From an uncultured Bacilli bacterium (GTDB lineage Bacteria > Bacillota_I > Bacilli_A > RF39 > UBA660): a DNA stretch of 34,818 nucleotides. Position 1 is the stretch's first letter, and the number at the start of each line of letters is the position of its first letter. This document shows positions 21,857-29,979 of the stretch, piece by piece. The notes under the pieces were generated by a model. That model searched no databases, had not been told where the DNA came from, and saw only the letters and a program-made list of their open reading frames with translations. Location of the stretch: contig CAKPHY010000015.1 in assembly GCA_934162285.1 (NCBI GenBank), positions 1 to 34,818 on the forward strand. Direction: 5' to 3'. The position numbers and the translations under genes were made by a program.

Positions 21857-22094
21857 ATATGTAACTGATGTTTATAAAAATATCGATAAAGATAATATGT
21901 ATAAAATAATTAATTTTTTGATATCTAAAGGATGTAATTTTATAGAAGAATTATTAAGTGATTATTTAGATATATTTTTAATTGATATTGAAGAATTTAT
22001 TATAAAATTTAATGAATTAGATAAAAAATACGAAAATAAATTATTATCTAAAATAAGTGAAGATATGAATATATTAGAAGAATTTTATTTTTGA
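21843..22094 (+). CDS. Small acidic helical protein, unknown
   Basis: An 83-aa acidic protein starting MDLDKYVTDVYKNIDKDNMY and ending MNILEEFYF, predicted mostly helical. I recognise no domain. Its start lies 14 nt inside the solenoid-repeat gene, so the two are very probably translationally coupled and may interact. Composition and pattern (IINFLISKGCNFIEELLSDYL) resemble a pair of solenoid helices, so it could extend or cap the partner. It stops at TGA just before the protease gene's -10 box. Confidence 0.65.
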   Translation: MDLDKYVTDVYKNIDKDNMYKIINFLISKGCNFIEELLSDYLDIFLIDIEEFIIKFNELDKKYENKLLSKISEDMNILEEFYF

Positions 22095-22102
22095 TGTATA
22101 AT
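22074..22102 (+). promoter_or_regulatory. Possible promoter of the protease gene
   Basis: TTAGAA (22074-22079), 17 bp, TATAAT (22097-22102). The -35 box is inside the previous coding region. Confidence 0.45.
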
Positions 22103-22117
22103 AAATATGGTGATTAA

Positions 22118-22969
22118 ATGTTTAAAAAAGCAATAAAAAAGAATTTTTCTTATACAAGACCTTTATTGATAGGTGAAAGAGTATTTGGTAATGATAATGT
22201 TATGTCAGGAATTGGAACATTTATTGTTTTAAATGAAGAAGGATATATATTAACATGTAAGCATATTGCAGAAAAAATAAGAACTGCTGAACTTTTAGAT
22301 CAAAAATACGAAAACTATTTAAAAGAAATTCAAGGAAAAAATGATCAAGAAATAAAAAAAATCAATAAAAAATACGATTATATTGATAAAATATTTCAAA
22401 TAAAAAATATTTTTATGAATTGTTTTGAAGATGGTGTTTTAGATACTATTATATTTCATGAAAATTTAGATTTGGCTTTAATTAAATTTAGCAACTTTAA
22501 AAAGGTTTTATGTGATGACTTTCCGACTTTTTCAAGTAAAAAATTAGAAGTGGGGGAATCTATTTGTCGTCTTGGTTTTCCTTGGCCTAGCTATAATTGT
22601 TTTGAAGTAAAAAATGATAAAATCGAATTAATGCCTAATGCTAATTTTGATACGCCTGCTTTTCCTTTAGACGGAATGATTACTAGATTCATCGTCGAAA
22701 ATGATGAAATCGTTGCTTTTGAAACTAGTACACCAGGTTTAAAAGGTCAAAGTGGTGGTCCTGTTTTTGATGTTCATGGGAATATCCTAGGACTTCAGTC
22801 AGCAACTGGGCATTTAGATTTAATGTTTGACATTGAATTTGATTTAGAGCGTAACCAAAAGATTGATCATATGTATGAAAAACAATTTATTAATCTTGGT
22901 CTTGCTATTAGTAATAATCAAATAATTAAATTTTTAGATGAAAATAAAATAAAGTATAATAAAAAATAA
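22118..22969 (+). CDS. Cytosolic trypsin-like serine protease
   Basis: A 283-aa chymotrypsin-fold protease (Trypsin_2/DegP-like catalytic domain). The triad is visible: His49 in LTCKHIAE, Asp118 in ENLDLALIKF and Ser212 in LKGQSGGPVFD. Between His and Asp lies a charged helical insert of about 45 residues (DQKYENYLKEIQGKNDQEIK). There is no signal peptide, membrane helix or PDZ domain, unlike HtrA/DegP, so it should act inside the cell. GGTGAT precedes the ATG. It sits 23 nt after the solenoid/small-protein pair on the same strand. A protease effector beside a repeat-built partner suggests a sensing or toxin-like role, but this is inference. Confidence 0.85.
   Translation: MFKKAIKKNFSYTRPLLIGERVFGNDNVMSGIGTFIVLNEEGYILTCKHIAEKIRTAELLDQKYENYLKEIQGKNDQEIKKINKKYDYIDKIFQIKNIFMNCFEDGVLDTIIFHENLDLALIKFSNFKKVLCDDFPTFSSKKLEVGESICRLGFPWPSYNCFEVKNDKIELMPNANFDTPAFPLDGMITRFIVENDEIVAFETSTPGLKGQSGGPVFDVHGNILGLQSATGHLDLMFDIEFDLERNQKIDHMYEKQFINLGLAISNNQIIKFLDENKIKYNKK
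22955..22960 (+). promoter_or_regulatory. -10 box upstream of the 142-aa gene
   Basis: TATAAT at 22955-22960 inside the end of the protease gene; TTTAGA (22933-22938) lies 16 bp upstream. The predicted transcript would start at about 22967, just before the start-codon hairpin. Confidence 0.4.
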
Positions 22970-22975
22970 AAAAGC

Positions 22976-23002
22976 CATATTAATATTGGAGGTATTAATA
23001 TG
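22976..23002 (+). promoter_or_regulatory. Translation-start hairpin with SD in the loop
   Basis: CATATTAATA (22976-22985) is the exact reverse complement of TATTAATATG (22993-23002). The 7-nt loop TTGGAGG carries the Shine-Dalgarno site. The ATG start (23000-23002) lies in the 3' arm, so folding would hide the start codon. It could work as a temperature- or factor-sensitive translation switch. Confidence 0.6.
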
Positions 23003-23428
23003 GACGCTAATAAAGAATTGCTTTATTACATGTATAAAAATACAGAAATGTTAGTTTATACTTATAGTCATTTATTAGATGATTTAGAAAAACGTGAAAA
23101 TAAGATTAAACCTGAAGTGGAATTTAATCTTGAAAAAGCTGAATGCTTCTTAAAAGAAGTTGAAAAGCATTTAGATGGTGAAAAAGTAAAACCTGATTTA
23201 ATCGCTCATATAAGTTCGGATTTTGGTATGAAAATGAAAGTTATGACTGATAATTCTGATGCTGCTATCGCCGGTATGATTATTGAAGGTTTAACAATGG
23301 GCTTAACTGAAATTGAAAGTAAAATTAAGAAATTTGATAAAAGTGTTAAAAAAGAAACTATTAATTTAGTAAATGATTATAAAAAGTTTTTAGAAAAACA
23401 AAAAGAAAAAATTGAAAAATATTTATAA
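23000..23428 (+). CDS. Helical cytoplasmic protein, unknown function
   Basis: A 142-aa soluble protein predicted to be almost entirely helical, beginning MDANKELLYYMYKNTEMLVY and ending in a Lys/Glu-rich helix. The central stretch TDNSDAAIAGMIIEGLTMG looks like a conserved core of a four-helix bundle, but I cannot name the family. It starts 30 nt after the protease gene, with GGAGG in the loop of a hairpin that contains the start codon. It may belong to the protease unit or be a separate stress-type protein. Confidence 0.65.
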   Translation: MDANKELLYYMYKNTEMLVYTYSHLLDDLEKRENKIKPEVEFNLEKAECFLKEVEKHLDGEKVKPDLIAHISSDFGMKMKVMTDNSDAAIAGMIIEGLTMGLTEIESKIKKFDKSVKKETINLVNDYKKFLEKQKEKIEKYL

Positions 23429-23452
23429 AAAAAGATCGTTTGATCTTTTTTT
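23427..23452. terminator. Bidirectional terminator
   Basis: AAAAAAAGATC (23427-23437) pairs with GATCTTTTTTT (23442-23452) around GTTT. It serves the plus-strand helical protein gene and the convergent glycosyltransferase. Confidence 0.85.
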
Positions 23453-24620
23453 ATTTGCCGTGTTCAATTTTTTCCCATGTTACTTTTGTTGTTAATGATT
23501 TAACTAAACAATGAATATATGAGAGTAAAAAAATTGGATTTAAAATAATAGCTAATTTTATTTGTTTTTTGGAAACGTTTAATTTACCTTTTTCTAGTAT
23601 AAACATACAAATCGTGAATATCATTAAAATTAAATAAATAAACAATATAATTAATAATAAATAGAATAAATAAATTGAGTAATTACCATTATTAATGATA
23701 TTAATTACTAGACTAATAGCTAAAGTTGTAACAGCAATAATTGCTCCAATTACCATTAAAATATAAGGCGTAACCCCTAAAATACGACTAAAATCTTTTA
23801 ATTCTTTAGCTCTTTTTTTTCTAGCTTCAAAAAAACCTTTAACCCATCTTGTTCGTTGTTTAATTGATATTTTAAAACTTGTCGGTTGTTCATCATAAAA
23901 AATAGCTTTTTCATTGTAAGTACAACTAATATGATTAGCTTCAACATAAAGTGATAATTCATAATCTTCAGTTAAACTATTGAAAGGAAAACCGCCTAAT
24001 TTTTCAATAATTTCACCACTTATATAATAACCAGTACCAGAAATAATAACACTTTTATTAAATTTAATATTAGTTTTATTAAAAATAGTGTTGATCATTG
24101 AAAAAGTCAATCCTGAACAAGTAGTTACCCAGTTAACATTATTTTTAATGCTCCGATAAGCAACAGCTATATCGTAACCTTCATTATAGCTATTTAACAT
24201 TTCTTTGATAAAATCTTTATCTAAAATATTGTCAGCATCAAAAATAAAATAAAGATCATAATGTTTATTTTTTAAGATTTCTTTTAAAACTTCATCTAAA
24301 GCAAATCCTTTGCGATGACGATTTTCTAATTCAGTGCGAATAAATATATTAGCACCATATTCTTTAGCAATGGTAACAGTTTCGTCATTTTCACTTTCGA
24401 CAATAATATAAGTATCTTTAAAAGAAGAAATTTGATCTTTAAGTGAATCTAATAAATCTCTTATAACTTTAGCTTCATAACGAGCTGGTATTAAAATAGC
24501 ATAATTCTGCCATTTTCTTTTAATTAAGTTGATCTTTCTACGTTTATTATTGATAAGATTAATAATTATTAGAAAAGCACCCGATAAAAATAAAACGCCA
24601 CTGATAATATAGAATATCAT
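23451..24620 (-). CDS. Membrane-bound family 2 glycosyltransferase
   Basis: A 389-aa processive-type GT2 enzyme. An N-terminal membrane helix (residues 1-23) precedes the catalytic domain. Expected motifs are DAD (128-130, metal and UDP-sugar binding), TED (217-219, with the general base) and QRTRW (255-259, acceptor site). Two or three C-terminal membrane helices (about 285-372) follow. This architecture is that of BcsA/IcaA/hyaluronan-synthase-like enzymes that extend and export a polysaccharide or glycolipid sugar. Product unknown; no deacetylase, c-di-GMP (PilZ) domain or export gene lies nearby. GGGAGGAACT precedes the ATG at 24620. Confidence 0.87.
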   Translation of the reverse strand: MIFYIISGVLFLSGAFLIIINLINNKRRKINLIKRKWQNYAILIPARYEAKVIRDLLDSLKDQISSFKDTYIIVESENDETVTIAKEYGANIFIRTELENRHRKGFALDEVLKEILKNKHYDLYFIFDADNILDKDFIKEMLNSYNEGYDIAVAYRSIKNNVNWVTTCSGLTFSMINTIFNKTNIKFNKSVIISGTGYYISGEIIEKLGGFPFNSLTEDYELSLYVEANHISCTYNEKAIFYDEQPTSFKISIKQRTRWVKGFFEARKKRAKELKDFSRILGVTPYILMVIGAIIAVTTLAISLVINIINNGNYSIYLFYLLLIILFIYLILMIFTICMFILEKGKLNVSKKQIKLAIILNPIFLLSYIHCLVKSLTTKVTWEKIEHGK

Positions 24621-24641
24621 AGTTCCTCCCTCATTAAAAAA

Positions 24642-24650
24642 ATTATACCA
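24642..24650 (-). promoter_or_regulatory. Extended -10 promoter of the glycosyltransferase
   Basis: On the minus strand TGGTATAAT (24650-24642) is an extended -10 box; no convincing -35 is seen. It is divergent from the lipoprotein promoter. Confidence 0.55.
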
Positions 24651-24665
24651 TATATTTTTTTGTTA

Positions 24666-24674
24666 TGTTATAAT
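24666..24674 (+). promoter_or_regulatory. Extended -10 promoter of the lipoprotein gene
   Basis: TGTTATAAT (24666-24674) is an extended -10 box followed by AGGAGG at 24681. Confidence 0.55.
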
Positions 24675-24693
24675 ATTTACAGGAGGAGTGTAT

Positions 24694-25170
24694 ATGAAAA
24701 AAATATTAATTACTTTATTATGTTGTTTAGCTTTAGTAGGGTGTCAATCAACAGTAAGTGATAAAACCTACACAAGTCATGGTTTAACAATTACTATGAG
24801 TGATAATTTTACTGAAAAAGAACTTGTTAATGCTACTGTTTATTATTTATCAAACGATGCTATTTTTATGGGTTTGAAAGAAAATTTTACAGATTTAGAA
24901 ACAATTGGTATTAATTCTGAATCAACTGAAGATGATTATGCCTCAGCTGTTTTAGAAAATAATAAAGCTGATTATGAGTTACAAAAAGAAGACTCTCTTA
25001 GATATTTTACATATGAAAAAGAAGTTTCAGGTAAAAACTATTTCTATTTATCAGCAGTTGCTAAATCTAATGATTCATTTTGGTTATTAACTTTTGCCAG
25101 TGATGTAAAAGATCGTGACAAATATGAACCATTATTTAAGACTTGGGCTAAGAGTGTTAAATTTGAATAG
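24694..25170 (+). CDS. Putative lipoprotein, unknown function
   Basis: A 158-aa exported lipoprotein: MKKILITLLCCLALVGC gives a lipobox LVGC with lipidated Cys17. The mature domain alternates beta strands and polar loops (HGLTITMSDNFTEKEL, then FWLLTFASDVKD). It resembles small Firmicutes lipoproteins whose C-terminal part reads like a stress-related beta-sandwich ending in a W-x-K-S-V-x-F strand (TWAKSVKFE). The start at 24694 sits 7 nt after AGGAGG; the in-frame GTG at 24688 is too close to that site. A terminator follows. Confidence 0.75.
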   Translation: MKKILITLLCCLALVGCQSTVSDKTYTSHGLTITMSDNFTEKELVNATVYYLSNDAIFMGLKENFTDLETIGINSESTEDDYASAVLENNKADYELQKEDSLRYFTYEKEVSGKNYFYLSAVAKSNDSFWLLTFASDVKDRDKYEPLFKTWAKSVKFE

Positions 25171-25193
25171 TACTTTTAAAGTACTATTTTTTT
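25166..25193 (+). terminator. Terminator of the lipoprotein gene
   Basis: AATAGTAC (25166-25173) pairs with GTACTATT (25181-25188), followed by a T-run. No separate promoter is visible in the 20 nt before the next gene, so some readthrough is likely. Confidence 0.75.
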
Positions 25194-25213
25194 ATTAAAA
25201 GAGGTGATGTTTT

Positions 25214-26452
25214 ATGCAATTAACGACAAACGTAAGTGTATGTAAGATAAAAGGTGGAAAACAATTAAATTTTCTTTTGTTGTTTCCGATTAAAAACAGT
25301 CCAGAAAATGGTTTTTATATAAAGTATTTAACTTATATTTTATCAACAACAAGTAAGAAATTTCCTTTAAAAAAAGATTTTGAAATTGAAAAATTAAAAA
25401 AAGTTCTTTTTAATAATTTTATTGAATTAGACCAAAAGAATAGCATTTCTTTTATAGGGGTTAATTTTTCAACTTTAGAAGAAAATGCTATTAAAGATTT
25501 TAATTTAGAAGAAACTTTTTCTTTTGCAATGGACGCTATTTTTGAACCAAATATTGTAAATGAAGAATTTGAACATACTAAATTTAATTATGAAAGAGAT
25601 TATTTTATTGATTATAACAATGGTTTATTTGAAGATCCTTATTTTAGATTAGATGATGATTTTTTTAAAACAATTGATCCTAAAGAAAAATTATTTAAAT
25701 CATATGCAACTAGAACTAAAATTTTAGAAAGCATAAATCCTAAGAATTTATATGAATTTTATTTAAAAAATATCAAAAATAATATCTTTTTTCCTTATGT
25801 TTTTGGTAATATTGAAGAAGAAAAAGCTAGTGCTTTATTTTCTAAATATACTAAAGAAAAAGTTAAAGTTAAATACCGAAATAATGTTTTAAAAGTATTT
25901 AAAGGTGCAGAAAATATAAATATGACTAAAGAAGTACCTTTTAATCAAAGTTTTGTATTTTTAAAATATAAAATAAAAAATCCTAAGAAATCTCTAGTAA
26001 CTTATTATCGATTAATACCATTTTTATTAGATTCAAGAGGATCTAATTTGTTATTTAACAAACTACGTCATGAATTAAGTCTTGTTTATGAAGTTCGTTT
26101 AATTAATTATATTAAAAATGGCTTTTTTGTTATTGTTGGTGGTATTGATCCCAAAAATCATGATTTATTTGTTAAAAGTGTAAAAGAAATTTTAGATAGT
26201 TTAAAACAAATAGAAAATTTAAAAAAAGCTGTTGCCGCCATTAGAGAAGATTTAGAAATAAGTCTTTTGCAAAAAAAAGATAATGATTATTGTTATCAAT
26301 ATGATAAAAAAATTAGTCATGATTTAGGTAATTTTAGTATTATCACTTTTGCTAGAAAAATCAAAAACATTGATTTTCAAACATTACTTGCTGTTATTAA
26401 TGATATTGAACTAGATGCTAATATATTTTATAGGGGGAATAAAAATGATTAA
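25214..26452 (+). CDS. ymfF: M16-family peptidase homologue, YmfF type (inactive partner)
   Basis: A 412-aa protein with the two-lobe M16 zinc-peptidase fold but without the HxxEH zinc motif in the first lobe. It matches YmfF in sequence (ENGFYIKYLTYILSTTSKKF) and in the order with the next gene. NCBI-style annotation calls this pair EF-P 5-aminopentanol modification-associated proteins (YfmF/YfmH); their molecular role is not established. In M16 heterodimers one subunit is commonly inactive, which fits the missing motif. GAGGTGATG precedes the ATG. The end overlaps the next gene by 8 nt. Confidence 0.82.
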   Translation: MQLTTNVSVCKIKGGKQLNFLLLFPIKNSPENGFYIKYLTYILSTTSKKFPLKKDFEIEKLKKVLFNNFIELDQKNSISFIGVNFSTLEENAIKDFNLEETFSFAMDAIFEPNIVNEEFEHTKFNYERDYFIDYNNGLFEDPYFRLDDDFFKTIDPKEKLFKSYATRTKILESINPKNLYEFYLKNIKNNIFFPYVFGNIEEEKASALFSKYTKEKVKVKYRNNVLKVFKGAENINMTKEVPFNQSFVFLKYKIKNPKKSLVTYYRLIPFLLDSRGSNLLFNKLRHELSLVYEVRLINYIKNGFFVIVGGIDPKNHDLFVKSVKEILDSLKQIENLKKAVAAIREDLEISLLQKKDNDYCYQYDKKISHDLGNFSIITFARKIKNIDFQTLLAVINDIELDANIFYRGNKND

Positions 26453-27671
26453 AGTTACTAAAAAACATTTAAAAAATGGTTTAACAGTAATAATGGTACC
26501 TGATCGTAGGCGTAAGTTCACTTATGCAGAAATTATGATAAAAAATGGTGGAGCTACAAGAAATGTTTTAGTTGCTGATAAAAATTATTTAATAAAACCT
26601 GGTACTTTTCATTTATTAGAACATAATATTATAGAAAACACTAAAAAAGGCAACATGGATGCTTATTTTAGTAAAAATTATGTTTATTCTAATGGAACTA
26701 CTGGTAGTTTTGAAACTTCTTTTTATATTGATGTGGTTAAAGATTTTTATAAATATTTTGAAGAACTAATTTATATGGTAAATAATCCTTTATTTAATGA
26801 AAATTTAGTTAAAATAAAAAAGCCTATTTATGAAGAAATAAATCGAAAAAACGATATTCATAATTATAAATATTATGAGCTTATTAATAAATGTGTATAT
26901 AGTAACGATTATTTAAATACACTAGGTTCTAAAGAAGATTTAGAGAATATTACAAACGAAGATTTAAAATTTGTTCATGATGTTTTTTTCCAACCAAATA
27001 ATCAAGTAATAATGATTAATGGTAATTTTTCTAAAAAGAAAGTTTTAGAAATTATTAATAATTTGTATTCTAATAGAATTATTAAATATAAAGTTTTAGA
27101 TCCTAAAGAAAAAACAAAAGTAATAAAAAAATCAGCTAATTTAATTGAAAATAAGAATCGGGAATTATTTACTATCGTTTTTAAGATTCCGACTAAAAAA
27201 ATAAGCAAAATAGATAAAATTAAATTAAATTATTATTTAAATATATTTTTAAATTATAATTTTGATGACGAATCTAAAAATTTTCATGAAGTTGTTGCTA
27301 AAAACTATTCATATACTAGTTTTGAAAAAAGTATTGATCGTCTTTTAAAAAATATAGTAACTTTAAAAATTACAATGCAAACAACTTATTTTAAAGAAAT
27401 AAAAGAAATGATTTTAAAAACATTTAAAGAATTAAAATTAGCTAAAGAATATTTTGAACTTAGAAAAAAAGATATACTAGTAGACTATATTTGTCAAGAA
27501 AATGATGCAAAATATTTATTTAATACTTATTTAAATAGATATCTTAATTTTAATTATAATAAACAATTAGATGAAGAATTTATAAATAATTTAAACTATG
27601 AAGAATGCCTTGATTTACTTCGGAAAATTGACTTTAGTAACTATAGTGTAATAACCCAAAACAAAATGTAA
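26445..27671 (+). CDS. ymfH: M16-family zinc peptidase, YmfH type (active partner)
   Basis: A 408-aa M16 peptidase with the inverted zinc motif HxxEH (His56-Leu-Leu-Glu59-His60 in FHLLEHNIIENT). The downstream glutamate expected 70-80 residues later is plausibly in PIYEEINRK. The opening KKHLKNGLTVIMVPD is the typical M16 first strand. TAGGGGG precedes the ATG at 26445, which lies inside the last codons of the upstream gene, so the two are translated together and likely form a heterodimer. No promoter lies between them. I see no terminator after the gene. Confidence 0.87.
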   Translation: MIKVTKKHLKNGLTVIMVPDRRRKFTYAEIMIKNGGATRNVLVADKNYLIKPGTFHLLEHNIIENTKKGNMDAYFSKNYVYSNGTTGSFETSFYIDVVKDFYKYFEELIYMVNNPLFNENLVKIKKPIYEEINRKNDIHNYKYYELINKCVYSNDYLNTLGSKEDLENITNEDLKFVHDVFFQPNNQVIMINGNFSKKKVLEIINNLYSNRIIKYKVLDPKEKTKVIKKSANLIENKNRELFTIVFKIPTKKISKIDKIKLNYYLNIFLNYNFDDESKNFHEVVAKNYSYTSFEKSIDRLLKNIVTLKITMQTTYFKEIKEMILKTFKELKLAKEYFELRKKDILVDYICQENDAKYLFNTYLNRYLNFNYNKQLDEEFINNLNYEECLDLLRKIDFSNYSVITQNKM

Positions 27672-27701
27672 ATATACTTGTCAATTATTGGTTATTTAAT
27701 G

Positions 27702-27740
27702 TTGATTTAATATATTTATAATATATTATAGTGATATAAT
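27702..27740 (+). promoter_or_regulatory. Promoter region of the InlB-repeat surface protein
   Basis: TTGATT (27702-27707), 16 bp, TATTAT (27724-27729). A further extended -10, TGATATAAT (27732-27740), lies closer to the gene. Two overlapping promoters are possible. Confidence 0.45.
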
Positions 27741-27764
27741 AAGTATAAGATGGGAGAGAAAAGA

Positions 27765-29375
27765 ATGAAAAAGAAAATTGCTTACGTAGTAGGAGCAATA
27801 GTTGCATTATTAATTGTTATTGTAATTGTTTTGGTTTTAGATAATCAAAAATATGTTGTAACCTTTGATATGCAAAATGGGGAACCAAAGTTTGAACAAC
27901 TTGTAAAAAGAGGAAATAGAGTTTATGAACCAAGCGATCCTAAGAATGCTGGTTATATTTTTCTAGGATGGTATGAAGGAAATGAACTTTATGACTTTAC
28001 TAAAGTAGTAAAATATAATATGACTTTAGTAGCTAAATGGGAGAAAGACGATTATGTCAAAGTAAGCTTTGAAACAGTTGGAGGAAATACAATTGAACCA
28101 ATTTCTGTGAAAAAGGGCTCTAAAGTAACAAGACCAATTGATCCAAAGAAAGCAGGTCATACATTTAAGATGTGGACATTAAATGGTGTTGCTTTTAATT
28201 TTGAAACACCAATAACTGAAGATATAACATTACTAGCAACATATGAAGATGTTTATTCCGTATATTTTGATAGTAATGGGGGATCTAAAGTAGCAAGTGG
28301 AACTGTAAAAGGTGGAAAAGTAGCTAAGCCAGAAGATCCGACAAGAAAAGGGTATAAATTCTTAGGTTGGTATTTAGAAGATAAAGCCTATGACTTTAGT
28401 AGTGAAGTAAAAGACAATATGACTTTAAAAGCTAAATGGTTACTTGAAAATGCTTATATAAAGACAAGAGCTAAAGGTGCAAATTCTAAGCTTATTGGAT
28501 TATCGTCTGAAATTATAAATAATGAATTTCAAACATATCCATCTTGGAGTTTAGACTATTCAATAAATAAAGTAATAGTAGGAGCAACCAAACCAACAAC
28601 TGGTATTGTTAAAAGCGAAGATTGGTCATCATCTAAAGATAATTCTGTTAAAGCTTATATTGTAAAGAGTGGAACTAAATATAATTTGTTGATAGCAGCT
28701 GAAGATCCAAGAACGATAATTAATTTACCAAGCGATTCAAGTTATTTATTTGCGGATCTGTTTGCTGATTCTATAACATTTAATAGTAATGTTAATTCTA
28801 AAAATGTCACCAATATGGCATATATGTTCAGTTTTTCTGCTTCAAATATTAATTTAAAAAATCTTAATACATCAAATGTGACCAATATGTCAGGTATGTT
28901 TTCTTTATTATTTCCAGCTAATTCGCATTTTTGGCCGGAAGTGTTAATAGAAGATAAAGATATTGAAAAATTCTTTCATCAAATAGAACCTTATGTTATG
29001 ACAACTATTCAAGGAATTGAAAGCTTAAATATTTCTAAAGTAAAAGATATGTCATATATGTTTACAGGCCAATGGTTTAATAGTTTGGATTTATCAAAAT
29101 GGAATACTGAAAACGTTACTGACATGTCATATATGTTTGCCGGAATAAACGCTAATAAACTTGATTTAAGTAATTTTAAAATGACAAAAGTGCAATATGA
29201 TGAAAATATGTTTGGATATAATGAATCCACTAGTTCTGACAATTTTAAAAATTGTGATGGTAGTCTTGCCTTTTATAGCACAAAGATTAGCACGATAGTT
29301 AATAAAAATTCAGATTTAACAGATGCACGTATTAAAGAATTAATTACTAAATTTAGTTGCTCTTCGAGAACGTAA
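27765..29375 (+). CDS. Membrane-anchored surface protein with InlB B-repeats and DUF285 repeats
   Basis: A 536-aa protein with an N-terminal membrane anchor (about residues 7-25) and an extracellular remainder. Three InlB-type (Listeria-Bacteroides) beta repeats occupy about residues 30-230; each ends in a GWYEG..YDF or equivalent motif before an AKW/ATY strand. The second copy has lost the GW (KMWTLNG). From about 330 the BspA-like/DUF285 pattern recurs: NVTNMAYMFS, NVTNMSGMFS, KVKDMSYMFT and NVTDMSYMFA. This combination is typical of adhesins and host-interaction proteins. There is no LPxTG motif, so the protein is held by its N-terminal helix. GGGAGAG precedes the ATG; an in-frame ATG at 27750 lies before that site. 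Confidence 0.85.
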   Translation: MKKKIAYVVGAIVALLIVIVIVLVLDNQKYVVTFDMQNGEPKFEQLVKRGNRVYEPSDPKNAGYIFLGWYEGNELYDFTKVVKYNMTLVAKWEKDDYVKVSFETVGGNTIEPISVKKGSKVTRPIDPKKAGHTFKMWTLNGVAFNFETPITEDITLLATYEDVYSVYFDSNGGSKVASGTVKGGKVAKPEDPTRKGYKFLGWYLEDKAYDFSSEVKDNMTLKAKWLLENAYIKTRAKGANSKLIGLSSEIINNEFQTYPSWSLDYSINKVIVGATKPTTGIVKSEDWSSSKDNSVKAYIVKSGTKYNLLIAAEDPRTIINLPSDSSYLFADLFADSITFNSNVNSKNVTNMAYMFSFSASNINLKNLNTSNVTNMSGMFSLLFPANSHFWPEVLIEDKDIEKFFHQIEPYVMTTIQGIESLNISKVKDMSYMFTGQWFNSLDLSKWNTENVTDMSYMFAGINANKLDLSNFKMTKVQYDENMFGYNESTSSDNFKNCDGSLAFYSTKISTIVNKNSDLTDARIKELITKFSCSSRT

Positions 29376-29384
29376 GTATAAGAG

Positions 29385-29411
29385 ATCAAAGAAAAAACTT
29401 TGATTTTTTTC
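29385..29411 (+). terminator. Terminator of the InlB-repeat gene
   Basis: ATCAAAG (29385-29391) pairs with CTTTGAT (29398-29404) around six A, followed by seven T. Confidence 0.8.
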
Positions 29412-29419
29412 TTTTGATA

Positions 29420-29448
29420 TTTACATTATTCATCTGTTAAAATATAAT
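29420..29448 (+). promoter_or_regulatory. Promoter of the VanZ-family operon
   Basis: TTTACA (29420-29425) and a perfect TATAAT (29443-29448) have a 17-bp spacer. Confidence 0.75.
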
Positions 29449-29465
29449 TAGGTAAGGTGATTTAA

Positions 29466-29960
29466 ATGAAAAAAATTGTTTCTTGGATTTTAGTAGGTGT
29501 ATGGATGATCTTTATTTTTGTTCTATCAAACATGAATAGCACTGCTTCTGGTAGCAAAAGCCAAAATATTGTCAAAAAGACTGTTGATGTAACAACAACT
29601 GTCGGAAGTAATGTTGGTGTAGTAAAAAAACCTAGTGAAGAAAAAATAGAGAAAATATCTACTGATTTAAATCCAATATTTAGAAAATTTTCTCATGCTT
29701 TTGTTTATCTCATTTTAGCAATTTTAGTTGCTAATGCTTTAAATGTATCCAAAGTAAAAAAAGTTTTTATTTTTACTATTCTTATTTGTATTTTATATGC
29801 TGCAAGTGATGAAATTCATCAACTTTATATTCCGGGTCGCTCAGGTGAAGTTAGAGATGTTATGATTGACACTTTTGGTGCTTTAATTGGTTATTCTTTT
29901 TATAAATTAATGTTTATATTATTTAATAAAAAAAGAAAGTATGCTAAAATAGAAATATAA
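29466..29960 (+). CDS. VanZ-family membrane protein
   Basis: A 164-aa polytopic membrane protein with the VanZ-like signature SDEIHQLYIPGRSGEVRDV followed by DTFGALIG, and an earlier KFSHAFVYL helix. VanZ family members contribute to teicoplanin tolerance in some species, but most chromosomal copies have unknown roles in the envelope. An extracytoplasmic loop of about 50 residues (SGSKSQNIVKKTVDVTTTV) lies between helices 1 and 2. The gene starts 18 nt downstream of a strong promoter with AAGGTGAT as ribosome site. The next gene follows after 19 nt. Confidence 0.88.
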   Translation: MKKIVSWILVGVWMIFIFVLSNMNSTASGSKSQNIVKKTVDVTTTVGSNVGVVKKPSEEKIEKISTDLNPIFRKFSHAFVYLILAILVANALNVSKVKKVFIFTILICILYAASDEIHQLYIPGRSGEVRDVMIDTFGALIGYSFYKLMFILFNKKRKYAKIEI

Positions 29961-29979
29961 AATATTAGGAGGTGAAAAT

